Assembly (NCBI GenBank): GCA_007126095.1
Contig: SLBZ01000015.1
Coordinates: 62,001 to 126,000 of the forward strand
From: Aquisalimonas sp.
GTDB taxonomy: Bacteria; Pseudomonadota; Gammaproteobacteria; Nitrococcales; Aquisalimonadaceae
Direction of reading: 5' to 3'
DNA length: 64,000 nucleotides
The translations under genes and the position numbers were made by a program. Each line of letters starts with the position of its first letter. Position 1 is the first letter of the stretch. This document shows, piece by piece, positions 25,992 to 34,539 of the stretch. The notes below the pieces were generated by a model that worked only from the letters and a program-made list of their open reading frames with translations, was not told the DNA's origin and searched no databases.

Positions 25992-28271
25992 ATGAGCAAG
26001 GATTTCCAGGAACAGGCGCTCCGTTATCACCGCGATCCCCGCCCAGGCAAGCTGGAAATCGCCCCCACCAAGCCGCTCGCCAACCAGCGCGACCTGTCAC
26101 TGGCCTATTCTCCCGGCGTTGGTGCGGCCTGCCAGGCGATTCTCGCCGATGCCGAGGAGGCCGCGCGCCTGACCGCCCGCGCCAACCTCGTGGCGGTGGT
26201 CACCAACGGCACCGCGGTGCTCGGTTTCGGCAATATCGGGCCGCTGGCGTCCAAGCCCGTGATGGAAGGCAAGGCGGTTCTGTTCAAGAAGTTCGCCAAC
26301 ATCGATGTCTTCGACCTGGAGGTGGAAGAGGGGGACGCGGAAGAGTTCATCCGCACGGTTGCCCGGCTGGAACCCACCTTCGGGGGGATCAACCTGGAGG
26401 ACATCAAGGCGCCCGAGTGCTTCGTCATCGAGGAGGCGCTGCGGGAGCGCATGAACATCCCCGTATTCCACGATGATCAGCACGGTACGGCGATCATCGT
26501 GGCGGCCGCGGTCACCAATGCCCTGCGGGTGACCGGCAAGGCGATCGAGGACGTGCGCCTGGTGTGTTCCGGCGCCGGGGCTGCGGCCCTCGCCTGCCTG
26601 GACCTGCTGGTCAAGCTGGGCCTGCCCCGGGAGCACATCACGGTCACCGACATCGACGGCGTGGTTCACACTGGGCGCGAGAAGGGCATGGACCGGTGGA
26701 AGGCGGCCTATGCAAGGGACACCGACGCGCGCACGCTGGACGAAGTCATCGATGGTGCGGACCTGTTTCTTGGCCTGTCGGCGCCCAACGTGCTCAAGCC
26801 GGACATGGTCCGGCGCATGGCGGACGGCCCGGTGATCATGGCGCTCGCCAACCCCACCCCGGAGATCCTGCCGGAGGTGGCGCGGGAGGTGCGGCCGGAC
26901 GCCATCATCGCTACCGGGCGGTCCGATTATCCCAACCAGGTGAACAACGTCATCTGTTTCCCTTACATCTTCCGGGGCGCCCTGGACGTAGGCGCATCGG
27001 ACATTAACGACGCCATGAAGTTGGCGGCCGTGGAAGCGATCGCGAATCTGGCCATGGACGAGCCCTCGGAGCTGGTGACCAAGGCGTACGGCGGCACCGA
27101 GTCCCGCTTCGGCGCCGACTACCTCATCCCCAGTCCCTTCGATCCGCGCCTGCTGGTGCGAATCGCCCCGGCTGTGGCGCGGGCGGCCATGAACAGCGGC
27201 ATCGCCGCGCGCCCCATCAGCGATTTCGAGGCGTACCGCCAGCAGCTGATCCAGTTCGTGTACAAGTCCGGCCTGCTGATGAAACCGCTGTTCGAGCGGG
27301 CGCGGCAGTCGCCCCGCCGGCTTGCCTTCGCCGAGGGCGAGGACCGCCGGGTGCTGCAGGCGGCTCAGGAGCTGGTGGACGAAGGGCTGGCGATGCCCGT
27401 GCTGGTCGGCCGGCCATCGGTGATCGAGGCACGCATGGGCGAGCTGGGGCTGCGCATGCGCAGCGGGCAGGACGTCACCATCGTTGATGTGGACAACGAC
27501 CCGCGGTTCCGCGAGTACCACAGCGCCTACCAGGCGATTATGGGCCGCCGCGGCGTGTCGCCGGACGAGGCCAAGACCGCCGTGCGGACCAACGGCACGG
27601 TGATCGCGTCGCTGATGGTGCGCAAGGGCGATGCCGACTGCATGATCTGCGGCTCCGTGGGCAAGTTCCAGGGCCATCTCCAGGACGTGGACCACGTCAT
27701 CGGCGTGGCGCCGGGGGTGCACTCCCTGGCCACGCTGACCGCCCTGATCCTGCCGGCGGGCACGTTCTTCATCTGCGACTCCCACGCGTCCATCGAGCCC
27801 ACCGCCGACGAGCTGGTGGAGATGACCACCATGGCCGCCGAGCAGGTGGCCGCCTTCGGCATGAAGCCGAAGATCGCCCTGGTGTCGCGATCCAATTTCG
27901 GCACGCTGGATACCGAGCCCGCCCAGCGCATGCGTGAGGCAGTCAAACGGCTGCACGCCGAGCGGCCGGACCTGGAGGTGGACGGGGAAATGCACGCCGA
28001 TGCGGCGATTTCGCAGGAGATCCGCGACGCCGCCTATCCCGATTCACGCCTGCAGGGGGCGGCGAACCTGTTCATTATGCCCAGTGTTGACGCCGGGCAT
28101 ATCGCCTACAGTCTGCTCAAGCTGCTGGGCGGTGGCGTCTCCGTCGGGCCCATACTCATCGGCGCGGACAAGCCCGCGCATGTGGTCACCCAGTCCATCA
28201 CCGTGCGCGGGCTGGTGAACATGAGCGCACTGACCGTGGCGCAGACGTCGGCCATGAGCGAGGCGGAGTAA
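25992..28271 (+). CDS. maeB: NADP-dependent malic enzyme (MaeB type)
   Basis: A 759-residue two-part enzyme. Residues 1-~425 are the malic enzyme: N-terminal substrate domain with [13 protein letters not shown] and the catalytic [11 protein letters not shown], then the NAD(P) domain ([20 protein letters not shown]). Residues ~435-755 resemble phosphotransacetylase ([28 protein letters not shown]), the regulatory, inactive domain typical of MaeB. It decarboxylates malate to pyruvate, supplying NADPH. It stands alone with its own leader. Confidence 0.95.
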   Translation: MSKDFQEQALRYHRDPRPGKLEIAPTKPLANQRDLSLAYSPGVGAACQAILADAEEAARLTARANLVAVVTNGTAVLGFGNIGPLASKPVMEGKAVLFKKFANIDVFDLEVEEGDAEEFIRTVARLEPTFGGINLEDIKAPECFVIEEALRERMNIPVFHDDQHGTAIIVAAAVTNALRVTGKAIEDVRLVCSGAGAAALACLDLLVKLGLPREHITVTDIDGVVHTGREKGMDRWKAAYARDTDARTLDEVIDGADLFLGLSAPNVLKPDMVRRMADGPVIMALANPTPEILPEVAREVRPDAIIATGRSDYPNQVNNVICFPYIFRGALDVGASDINDAMKLAAVEAIANLAMDEPSELVTKAYGGTESRFGADYLIPSPFDPRLLVRIAPAVARAAMNSGIAARPISDFEAYRQQLIQFVYKSGLLMKPLFERARQSPRRLAFAEGEDRRVLQAAQELVDEGLAMPVLVGRPSVIEARMGELGLRMRSGQDVTIVDVDNDPRFREYHSAYQAIMGRRGVSPDEAKTAVRTNGTVIASLMVRKGDADCMICGSVGKFQGHLQDVDHVIGVAPGVHSLATLTALILPAGTFFICDSHASIEPTADELVEMTTMAAEQVAAFGMKPKIALVSRSNFGTLDTEPAQRMREAVKRLHAERPDLEVDGEMHADAAISQEIRDAAYPDSRLQGAANLFIMPSVDAGHIAYSLLKLLGGGVSVGPILIGADKPAHVVTQSITVRGLVNMSALTVAQTSAMSEAE

Positions 28272-28285
28272 CGGCCACGGCATCG

Positions 28286-28301
28286 CCGGCACGCGTGCCG
28301 G
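28286..28301. repeat. Perfect 16-bp palindrome between maeB and the mscS-like gene
   Basis: CCGGCACGCGTGCCGG is fully self-complementary. It lies 14 bases after the maeB stop and 28 before the channel start. With no T-run it could be a weak terminator stem or a binding site. Confidence 0.4.
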
Positions 28302-28329
28302 ATCCATACACTCTGTTGGGGGAACGTGA

Positions 28330-30636
28330 ATGCTGTCGAACCTGTTCCGTGGTGGAGCGCACGGCCTGATCCTGGGCCTGCTGGCGCTGGCATTGATCGC
28401 CGCACCGGCACTCGCCGATGCGTCCGAGGAGGCGGCCGGGCAGAGCGAGGCGCAGCGGCTGGCCGACATCCTGGAGGATGACGAGGCTCGCGAACGGCTG
28501 ATCCGGGAGCTTCGCGGGGCCGCGCCGGACGCTGACGAGGCGCCGGAGCCGGCCGAGGAGGCGGGTGCGGGCTCCCTGCCGCGGCAGATCGCCGACTTCA
28601 CCCAGGGCATTGCGGAAGGGTTCGTCTCCGAGTTCCGCGAGGCGGGGGCCGTGCTTGGCGGTATCCGTTTCGACGAGACGGGGGCTGGCCTGGCTGCGCT
28701 CGGGCCAGTGGCGCTGGAACTGGGGCTGGTCATCGTCGCCACCATCGTGGCGTTCCTGGTGCTGCGCCGGTTGGCCAGGCCGGTGTTCGCCCGCGCCAGC
28801 GCCTGGGCGCAGTCCGGTGCGCAGACCGGCGGCATGGGGCTGCTGCGCCGGGCGGCGGCGGTTTTCGGTGCTGCCATCGTCGACCTGATCGTCATCGTGC
28901 TGGCCTATCTGGTGGGTTATGCGCTGGCGCTGTTCGTGCTGGGTGAGGCGGGTGCGATGGACACCCGCCAGGCGCTGTTCCTGAACGCGTTCCTGCTGAT
29001 CGAGGTGTTCAAGGCGCTGATCCGCATCATCTTCGCCTCCCGGGATGACGGGTTGCGGCTGCTGCCCATGCAGGCCGAGGAAGCGGCCTACTGGAACCTG
29101 TGGCTCGCCCGTCTGGCCGGCTTCATCGGCTACGGTCTCATGGTGGTGGTGCCGATCATCAACGCCGATGTGGCCGTCGAGCTGGGTCGCGTGGTGGCGG
29201 TGGTGATCATGGCCGCCGCGTTCCTGTACGCCCTGTCCATCATCATGCAGAACCGCCAGCGGGTGCGGGAGAATCTGGAGGCACGTGCTTCCACGGCCGA
29301 CATGGCCTTCACGCGCACCCTGCTGCAGATGGTCGGCCGTTCCTGGCACCTGTTTGCCATCGCCTACTTCGCCGCCCTGGCGCTGGCGACGCTGGTGCGT
29401 CCCGAGGATGCGCTGCCGTTCATGGTCCAGGCGACGGTACAGACGTTGGTCGCGGCCGGTGGCGGGCTGTTCCTCTCGGTGTTGCTGACGCAGGTGATCG
29501 GCCGTCGCATTCACGTGCCAGCCGAGACCCGTGTGCGGTTCCCGTCTCTGGAGGAGCGGCTCAATGCGTTCGTTCCCACTACGCTGAAGATCGTTCGCGG
29601 GGTGATTCTGGTGACGGTGTTCGCCCTGGTGCTGGATGCCTGGGCCATCTTCGACCTGGGTGCCTGGCTGGCCTCTGAAACAGGGGCGGGTACGATTGCC
29701 ACCGCCGTGACCGTGGCACTGATCCTGGCGTTTGCCGTGGCGGTGTGGATCGGCGTGGCGAGCTGGATTGAACAGCGCCTCAACCCCGATGCCCGCGGCA
29801 GCGAGCCGGGGGCGCGGGAGAAGACGTTGCTGGCGATCTTCCGCAACGCCTTTGCCATCATCCTGATCACCATGACGGCGATGATCGTGCTCTCGGAGAT
29901 CGGCATCAATATCGGCCCGCTGATCGCCGGCGCCGGCGTGCTCGGCCTGGCGGTCGGGTTCGGTGCCCAGAAGCTGGTGCAGGATGTGATCACTGGCGTG
30001 TTCATTCAGCTGGAGAACGCCATCAACACCGGTGACTTCGTCACCGCCGGCGGCATGTCCGGGACCGTGGAGAAGCTCACCATCCGGTCCATGGGCCTGC
30101 GTGACCTGGCGGGGACGTACCACATGGTGCCGTTCTCGAGCGTCGATGCCGTGTCCAACTTCATGCGCGACTACGGCTACCACCTGGGTGACTACGAGGT
30201 GGCGTACCGCGAGGACACTGACGAGGTGATCGCCCGTCTGCAGGATGCCTTCGATGAGCTCATGCAGGACGAGGAGCAGAGCAAGGTCGTCCTGGGGGAT
30301 CTGGAAGTGTTCGGGGTGACCGAGTTCAACGACAGTTCCGTGGGCGTGCGCGTTCGCATCATGACGGTACCGGGGATGCAGTGGGCGGTCGGGCGTGCCT
30401 ACAACCGGCTCGTGAAGCGCCATCTGGATGCCGCGGATATCGAGATCCCGTATCCGCACATGACGCTCTATTTCGGCCAGGAGAAGGATGGCTCGGCGCC
30501 CCCGGCGCAGGTGCGGATGCTCGACGGCAGCCGGCGGGAGAAACCGGTGCAGGACGCCGGCTCCGATCGCACCGAGGGGCCGTCCGGAGGCAAACAGCCC
30601 GGTGCGAAGCCCACGGACGACGGCGAGAATGAATAG
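28330..30636 (+). CDS. Large MscS-family mechanosensitive channel (YbiO-like)
   Basis: A 768-residue channel. A signal peptide (cleavage near ALA-DASEE, residue ~30) leads an acidic periplasmic stretch (~30-130), followed by about ten membrane helices and the MscS core: pore helix GPLIAGAGVLGLAVGFGAQK, QDVITGVFIQLENAINTGDFV and the beta domain GTVEKLTIRSMGLRD (about 530-600). The C-terminal cytoplasmic domain ends in a charged, disordered tail. Layout matches moderate-conductance YbiO-type channels that release solutes on hypo-osmotic shock, relevant to a salt-adapted organism. A strong terminator follows. Confidence 0.9.
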   Translation: MLSNLFRGGAHGLILGLLALALIAAPALADASEEAAGQSEAQRLADILEDDEARERLIRELRGAAPDADEAPEPAEEAGAGSLPRQIADFTQGIAEGFVSEFREAGAVLGGIRFDETGAGLAALGPVALELGLVIVATIVAFLVLRRLARPVFARASAWAQSGAQTGGMGLLRRAAAVFGAAIVDLIVIVLAYLVGYALALFVLGEAGAMDTRQALFLNAFLLIEVFKALIRIIFASRDDGLRLLPMQAEEAAYWNLWLARLAGFIGYGLMVVVPIINADVAVELGRVVAVVIMAAAFLYALSIIMQNRQRVRENLEARASTADMAFTRTLLQMVGRSWHLFAIAYFAALALATLVRPEDALPFMVQATVQTLVAAGGGLFLSVLLTQVIGRRIHVPAETRVRFPSLEERLNAFVPTTLKIVRGVILVTVFALVLDAWAIFDLGAWLASETGAGTIATAVTVALILAFAVAVWIGVASWIEQRLNPDARGSEPGAREKTLLAIFRNAFAIILITMTAMIVLSEIGINIGPLIAGAGVLGLAVGFGAQKLVQDVITGVFIQLENAINTGDFVTAGGMSGTVEKLTIRSMGLRDLAGTYHMVPFSSVDAVSNFMRDYGYHLGDYEVAYREDTDEVIARLQDAFDELMQDEEQSKVVLGDLEVFGVTEFNDSSVGVRVRIMTVPGMQWAVGRAYNRLVKRHLDAADIEIPYPHMTLYFGQEKDGSAPPAQVRMLDGSRREKPVQDAGSDRTEGPSGGKQPGAKPTDDGENE

Positions 30637-30651
30637 CCGCCGGGCATGAAA

Positions 30652-30680
30652 AAGGGGGCGCAGCATGGCTGCGCCCCCTT
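30652..30680. terminator. Bidirectional intrinsic terminator
   Basis: A perfect 13-bp stem (AAGGGGGCGCAGC with GCTGCGCCCCCTT) encloses a three-base ATG loop, preceded by AAAA on the plus strand. It sits 16 bases after the MscS-like stop and 26 before the end of the convergent ECF operon, so it can serve both. Confidence 0.85.
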
Positions 30681-30706
30681 GACGTTGACCGGTCCGCCGT
30701 CGGGGA

Positions 30707-31039
30707 TCAGCGGCCGGGGCGGTCACCACCCTGACGGCCGGGGGCTTCGTCGGCACGCTCACGGGCTGCACCGCCCCGTTCGCGGGCGTCCTGGCCCTGT
30801 TCCCGTGCGGTCTCGGCGCGCTCCTGCGCCTCGGCGGCACGGTCCTGGCCGAACTCGCGACCCCGTTCACGGGCTTCGTTGGCCGTCTCGAGGCCCCGCT
30901 CGGCACTTTCCTGTGCCTGCTCGTCGGCGCTTTCGGGCAGAGCCAGCTCCTCCCGCTCCTGTTCTTCGTCCGCGTGCAGCGGCAGCATCAGAAACGGGGT
31001 GAGCATCAGGCTCAGCAGTACTGCGCGATGGTTCGTCAT
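30707..31039 (-). CDS. Exported low-complexity R/E-rich protein (copy 1)
   Basis: A 110-residue protein: signal peptide (about 1-23, ending LHA-DEEQ), then a motif LALPESADEQ and an Arg/Glu/Ala/Gln-rich tail in heptad-like units (AQERAET, AREQGQD, ARERGGA, ARERADE). It resembles the exported protein at 32519-32914 and is probably paralogous. Such sequence should be disordered or form long helices, like LEA-type protectants, but no function is known. GGAGGAGG seven bases before the ATG at 31039 fixes the start. Its own ECF-type promoter lies 32-60 bases upstream. Confidence 0.75.
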   Translation of the reverse strand: MTNHRAVLLSLMLTPFLMLPLHADEEQEREELALPESADEQAQESAERGLETANEARERGREFGQDRAAEAQERAETAREQGQDARERGGAARERADEAPGRQGGDRPGR

Positions 31040-31077
31040 TGTCGACCTCCTCCGGTCGTTGCGAGCATTCATTCAAC

Positions 31078-31106
31078 AGACACGCAGGCGGGCCGCTGGA
31101 GGTTCC
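31078..31106 (-). promoter_or_regulatory. ECF-type promoter of the distal R/E-rich gene
   Basis: On the minus strand GGAACC (31106-31101) is followed after exactly 16 bases by CGTGTCT (31084-31078). The same ATGGAACC-N16-CGTGT occurs before the sigma gene and before the anti-sigma gene. Predicted transcription would start about 30 bases before the ATG. Confidence 0.7.
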
Positions 31107-31120
31107 ATGTGGCGGCCGAA

Positions 31121-32413
31121 CTAGTAGTGGAAGTACTCCAGGGCGATGCCGCCGCGCAGGCGGTCGTAGCGATAGCGGTCGATGGCCGAGTGGTTGTCGG
31201 TCCAGTCCAGGCGCGCCAGCGCGGAGAATCCGCCGCCCAGGTCGTGACGCAGCTCCGCGCCGAGGGCGGCACGCAGGTCCGAGCGCCGCTCCAGGCCGTC
31301 GCCGGTGTCTTCCCGGTCGGGGTAGCGACTGTAGCGCAGGCTGCCGTGGATGCCGCCCTCCAGCGATTCCGTCAGCGGCTGACTCCAGCGGGCGCGAATG
31401 CCGTGGCGCACCGGGGAGTAGCTGATGATGCCGTCGCCATCGGGGATGTCGTCGCGGTCGTTCCACTCAAGGGTGTAATCCAGTCGCCAGCGGGCGTTGG
31501 CCAGGCGGCCGCGCAGACGCGCGCGGAGGTCGTGGCGAACGCCATCCAGGCCGTCGAAGGCCTCGCCGGACTCGATCCAGGCCAACCGGTAACGCAGGCT
31601 GCCGTGGAGCGTGTCACCAAGTGGGCGGCCTACCTGGCCGTGGGCCTCCACGGCGGTTTCCAGGGGGTCCCCTTCCAGGCGGGCGCGAGACAGGCTGGTG
31701 CCGACCTCCTGCTGCCACCCGGACTGTGTACGAAAGCCGGTAACACCGGTCTCGATGCGATCGAAGTTGTCTCCGCGGTTGTCCGGGTGGCGGACTCCAT
31801 TGAGCAGACCGTGCACGCGCAGGCCGCGATCCGCCGTGCCCAGGGGCTGCACGTCACCGTAGAAGAGGAGGTCGACGAATGCGTCGCCACGGCTGCCGGT
31901 GTCGGGTCGATCGTCGCCCTGCAGGGCGGTGTTGCTGTCGTAACCGACCCCGACCTCCGCCAGGGCGGTGGGGCCGGGTCGGGCCGGCGGGTCCGGGACG
32001 GCCTCGCGGGTGGCGTCAAGGGCGGCGCGGGCCAGCTCGCGGATGCGCTCCGTGGTGGCATGTTCCAGCGCGGCGCGGTAGTGGGTCTCGGCGTCGGCCG
32101 GGCGGTCGTCGCGCGTGGCGACGCGGCCGCGGTTGTAGTGCGCGATGCCAGCCAGTTCCGGTGCTCGGGCCGCGCGCGCAAAGGCCTTATCCGCCTGCTC
32201 GAGCTGATCCAGGTGGTAGTGGGTGACGCCGAGGTTGAAGTGCAGTTGTGGTGTGTCCTTGCCGCCATCGCGGGCGCGTTCGAAGGCGGCAAGGGCTGAC
32301 TGGAAGTCACCCGCGTTGAACGCGGCCATTCCATCGCGGTAGGCCTCGTCAGGTGTGGCGGCAAGGGTGGTTGCGGAGAACAGGATGGCAAACAGGGCGG
32401 CCAGGCGGGGCAT
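31121..32413 (-). CDS. TPR plus outer-membrane beta-barrel protein
   Basis: A 430-residue exported protein. After a signal peptide (about 1-18) come TPR repeats (about 20-140: DEAYRDGMAAFNAGDFQSAL, PQLHFNLGVTHYHLDQLEQA) and then a ~290-residue series of amphipathic strands ending in a C-terminal aromatic (EYFHY), as in outer-membrane barrels. The layout recalls surface lipoprotein assembly modifiers (SLAM), which export lipoproteins, although similarity beyond architecture is not established. In the ECF operon it lies between the two R/E-rich exported proteins, which could be its clients. A hairpin precedes it. Confidence 0.75.
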   Translation of the reverse strand: MPRLAALFAILFSATTLAATPDEAYRDGMAAFNAGDFQSALAAFERARDGGKDTPQLHFNLGVTHYHLDQLEQADKAFARAARAPELAGIAHYNRGRVATRDDRPADAETHYRAALEHATTERIRELARAALDATREAVPDPPARPGPTALAEVGVGYDSNTALQGDDRPDTGSRGDAFVDLLFYGDVQPLGTADRGLRVHGLLNGVRHPDNRGDNFDRIETGVTGFRTQSGWQQEVGTSLSRARLEGDPLETAVEAHGQVGRPLGDTLHGSLRYRLAWIESGEAFDGLDGVRHDLRARLRGRLANARWRLDYTLEWNDRDDIPDGDGIISYSPVRHGIRARWSQPLTESLEGGIHGSLRYSRYPDREDTGDGLERRSDLRAALGAELRHDLGGGFSALARLDWTDNHSAIDRYRYDRLRGGIALEYFHY

Positions 32414-32446
32414 GGGGGATCAATCTCTCCGACCGGAAACGCAACA

Positions 32447-32478
32447 AGAGGTGATGCAGCATGCGCTGCACCACCTCT
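32447..32478. repeat. Intercistronic hairpin in the ECF operon
   Basis: AGAGGTGaTGCAGC (32447-32460) pairs with GCTGCAcCACCTCT (32465-32478) around a four-base ATGC loop: 13 pairs with one A-C mismatch. It lies between the copy-2 R/E-rich gene and the barrel gene and lacks a real T-tract. It may attenuate or stabilise the transcript so that the first three genes are made in different amounts. Confidence 0.6.
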
Positions 32479-32518
32479 CGAGTGTACTTGCTTTGTCAGT
32501 GGCGCGGACCGTGGTGAT

Positions 32519-32914
32519 TCAGTCCTGCGGGCCTCGCTGGCCGTTCCCAGCCTCGGTGGCGCGCTCCCGGGCCTCTCCGGCCCGTTCCTCGCTTGACTCC
32601 CGACCTCGTTCCCGGCCTTCCTCGGCGCGCTCCTGGCTGGATTCACGTCCCCGCTCCCGGGCCTCCGCGGAACGCTCCTGGCCGAAGTCGCGCCCCCCGT
32701 CACGCGCGTCGCTCGCGGCCTCGCGACCGGGACGGGACTGCTCCCGCCCCTGTTCGGATGCGCTCTCGGGCAGCCGCAGTTCGCGGCTGACGCGCTCTTC
32801 GGTGGCGCCGTCCTCGATCACGCCCATGGTGACGTCAAGATCGTCCTCGGCCATCGCGGCGCCCAGGCCAAACGGTGTCATTGCCAGCGCCATCAGCAGT
32901 CGCTTCTTCAGCAT
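32519..32914 (-). CDS. Exported low-complexity R/E-rich protein (copy 2)
   Basis: A 131-residue protein with a signal peptide (cleavage near AMA-EDDL, residue ~22), a short acidic segment, then LRLPESASEQ, the block shared with the 30707-31039 protein, and about three 15-residue repeats of the form xAExRERGRESSxER before a short tail. Arg, Glu, Ser and Ala dominate; there is no cysteine. The protein should be disordered or helical in the periplasm or outside. It starts 15 bases after the anti-sigma stop and shares its transcript. Function unknown. Confidence 0.75.
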   Translation of the reverse strand: MLKKRLLMALAMTPFGLGAAMAEDDLDVTMGVIEDGATEERVSRELRLPESASEQGREQSRPGREAASDARDGGRDFGQERSAEARERGRESSQERAEEGRERGRESSEERAGEARERATEAGNGQRGPQD

Positions 32915-32929
32915 GATGTCCTCCTGCCC

Positions 32930-33556
32930 TCAGTTCCTGTTGCCGGCGCCATTGCCGACCCCCCGGCGTGTAATCTCCGCGGGTGTGAGCCGCAGTTCGC
33001 GGCTCTTGCCGTCGTGTTCCAGTCGGGCAACCAGCTCGCCCTGCGGCTCCCCCGTGAGGATGAGCGGAATGGTGAGCTGGTTGGAACCGACCGCCAGATC
33101 GTCGTGCCAGGTGAGGCTGCGTCGATCCGGGTGGCCTTCCAGTTGTGTGCCTTCGGGCAGTTCCAGCTGGAACTGCACGTCGCTGAGTGCGTTGCCGGAC
33201 TGCAGATCCAGGCGCACCGTGGCGGTAGTCCACTCCGCCGGTTCCGTGGTGGCGCCGGGCAATTGGTCACCCAGGTGCTGCCAGACCAGGGCCGTGCCCG
33301 CCGCCATGATCACCGCAGCGGCCGCCGCCAGGGCGGGGCGTGGTGTGCGGCGTGGCAGCAGCCGCTGACGCACCGCCGTGGGCATCCGCCCTTCGGCATC
33401 GTCAGCCAGGGCCCGGCGCAGGGTCTGGACGTCCGCCGCGTAGGCCCGGCAGGCGGGGCAGTTCGCCAGGTGCTGATGGGCCTGCTGCATTGCGGGCTCA
33501 CCGTGGTCACCGGCCAGCAGGGCGTCCAGGTCGTGTTGCAGCGTTCTGCAATCCAT
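32930..33556 (-). CDS. Anti-sigma factor with zinc-finger HC2 domain
   Basis: A 208-residue single-pass membrane protein. The cytoplasmic N-terminus has the HC2 zinc motif H-x3-C-x2-C (AHQHLANCPACRAY), a membrane helix lies near residues 73-95 (PALAAAAAVIMAAGTALVW), and a ~110-residue periplasmic beta-rich domain follows, ending at EITRRGVGNGAGNRN. It should hold the ECF sigma factor at the membrane until a periplasmic signal releases it. The ATG at 33556, four bases after the sigma stop, has a perfect GGAGGAGG; the open frame to 33622 is ignored. An internal promoter lies at the end of the sigma gene. Confidence 0.85.
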   Translation of the reverse strand: MDCRTLQHDLDALLAGDHGEPAMQQAHQHLANCPACRAYAADVQTLRRALADDAEGRMPTAVRQRLLPRRTPRPALAAAAAVIMAAGTALVWQHLGDQLPGATTEPAEWTTATVRLDLQSGNALSDVQFQLELPEGTQLEGHPDRRSLTWHDDLAVGSNQLTIPLILTGEPQGELVARLEHDGKSRELRLTPAEITRRGVGNGAGNRN

Positions 33557-33560
33557 GGTT

Positions 33561-34130
33561 TCAACCTCCTCCACTGACCTGACACGCGGTCGTATGCGTT
33601 TCGGTTCCATCGGCCAGTGCATGCCGGATCGTGGCGCGGGCGCGATGGAGGCGCGACTTCAGCGTGCCGGTGGGCACATCGATCATCCCGGAAATGGCCT
33701 TGAGCCCGTACCCTTCGCCATCGTGGAGCAGCAGGACCAGCCGCTGGTGTTCGGGCAGCCGGTTGACTTCCTCCAGGACCTCGTTGACCGCGATGCGGTC
33801 CAGCACCGTCTGCGTATCCAGGCTCGCCTCCACCTGCATGGCGTCGTCCAGGGCGACGGAGGCGTCCAGCCCGCCCTGGCGCCGCCAGCGGTCCACATGA
33901 AGCCGGTAGAGCACGCGCGCCAGCCACGGCCCGGGCGCGTCCAGTTCCTGAATCGTCTGACGGTGCTGCCAGGCACGCGCCATCAGCTCCTGCAGCAGGT
34001 CCTCGGCGTCGGACGGATTGCCCTGGAATCGCAGTGCCAGCCGCCATAGCCGCTCCATGTGCGGTGACATGGCCGCCTCGAACGCGGACGCCGGGGACAG
34101 GCGCTTCCACAGGTGCGCAAGCTTACTCAT
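33561..34130 (-). CDS. ECF RNA polymerase sigma factor
   Basis: A 189-residue group 4 sigma factor. Region 2 includes RLWRLALRFQGNPSDAEDLLQE and WLARVLYRLHVDRWRRQG; region 4 includes LPEHQRLVLLLHDGEGYGLKAISGMIDVPTGTLKSRLHRAR, a helix-turn-helix for the -35 box, given here in parts of one stretch (about 126-166). It probably reads the ATGGAACC-N16-CGTGT promoters in this locus, including its own. That promoter's -10 ends 8 bases before the ATG at 34130, so the mRNA would be nearly leaderless; an ATG at 34070 with GAGG upstream is the alternative start. Confidence 0.9.
   Translation of the reverse strand: MSKLAHLWKRLSPASAFEAAMSPHMERLWRLALRFQGNPSDAEDLLQELMARAWQHRQTIQELDAPGPWLARVLYRLHVDRWRRQGGLDASVALDDAMQVEASLDTQTVLDRIAVNEVLEEVNRLPEHQRLVLLLHDGEGYGLKAISGMIDVPTGTLKSRLHRARATIRHALADGTETHTTACQVSGGG
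33580..33608 (-). promoter_or_regulatory. Internal ECF-type promoter before the anti-sigma gene
   Basis: Inside the end of the sigma gene, minus strand, GGAACC (33608-33603) precedes CGTGTCA (33586-33580) by 16 bases, matching the other two sites. Transcription would start about 17 bases before the anti-sigma ATG. It could raise anti-sigma over sigma once the system is on. Confidence 0.6.
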
Positions 34131-34137
34131 GATTCTC

Positions 34138-34166
34138 TAACACGCAGGTCGAGGCGGTTTGGTTCC
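34138..34166 (-). promoter_or_regulatory. ECF-type autoregulatory promoter of the sigma gene
   Basis: Minus strand GGAACC (34166-34161), 16-base spacer, CGTGTTA (34144-34138), just upstream of the sigma ATG. This is the usual GAAC-type -35 with CGT-type -10 of ECF sigma factors and suggests positive autoregulation. Confidence 0.7.
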
Positions 34167-34171
34167 ATCAT

Positions 34172-34528
34172 TCAACCACTGGCGCGCATGCCGCCGCCAG
34201 AGGGGCCGCCCGAGGGCGGCGGAGGCGTCCAGACATTGCGGAACGCCTGGTGGCTGCGTGCCGGTACATCCCCTGAGAATTGCAGACGCACCGATGCGCC
34301 GTTGCGCACGCCGGTGATCCGGCCGCGGGTGATGCCGTGGCGGCGGGCCACATCGCTGCAGCCGTCCACAAAGCCGGCGGCAGCGCGCCCGCGGCGCAGG
34401 GACGCGCCGTTGTCGGTGATCTCCACAACGAAGACGATGCGCAGGCGCCACAGCGCAACGCCGGCGCCCACGGCGAAAACCGCGGCGATGGCGAGGGTTG
34501 CGGCCACTGGATCGATGCTCGCGCTCAT
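34172..34528 (-). CDS. DUF3634-like membrane-anchored protein
   Basis: A 118-residue protein with one N-terminal membrane helix (about 7-27) and a ~75-residue soluble part: VFVVEITDNGASLRRGRA, GCSDVARRHGITRGRITGVR and SHQAFRNVWTPPP, the pattern of gammaproteobacterial DUF3634 proteins, function unknown. A Pro/Gly/Ser tail ends it. The ATG at 34528 is preferred over one at 34573, which would sit inside the comF gene. It starts 11 bases after comF and is probably cotranscribed with it. Confidence 0.75.
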   Translation of the reverse strand: MSASIDPVAATLAIAAVFAVGAGVALWRLRIVFVVEITDNGASLRRGRAAAGFVDGCSDVARRHGITRGRITGVRNGASVRLQFSGDVPARSHQAFRNVWTPPPPSGGPSGGGMRASG

Positions 34529-34539
34529 GGGCGCACACG

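Noticed and set aside
26097..27995. Antisense frame opposite maeB
   Set aside because: No motif, full overlap with an unmistakable MaeB.
28198..30906. Antisense open frame of about 900 codons over the MscS-like gene
   Set aside because: His/Arg/Gln-rich shadow translation; crosses a strong terminator and two real genes.
31121..32413. Definite SLAM assignment for the TPR-barrel
   Set aside because: Only the architecture agrees; no SLAM-specific motif or TbpB-like lipoprotein is nearby.
33240..33245. Fourth ECF-type site (GGTTCC inside the anti-sigma gene)
   Set aside because: No ACACG at the required distance.
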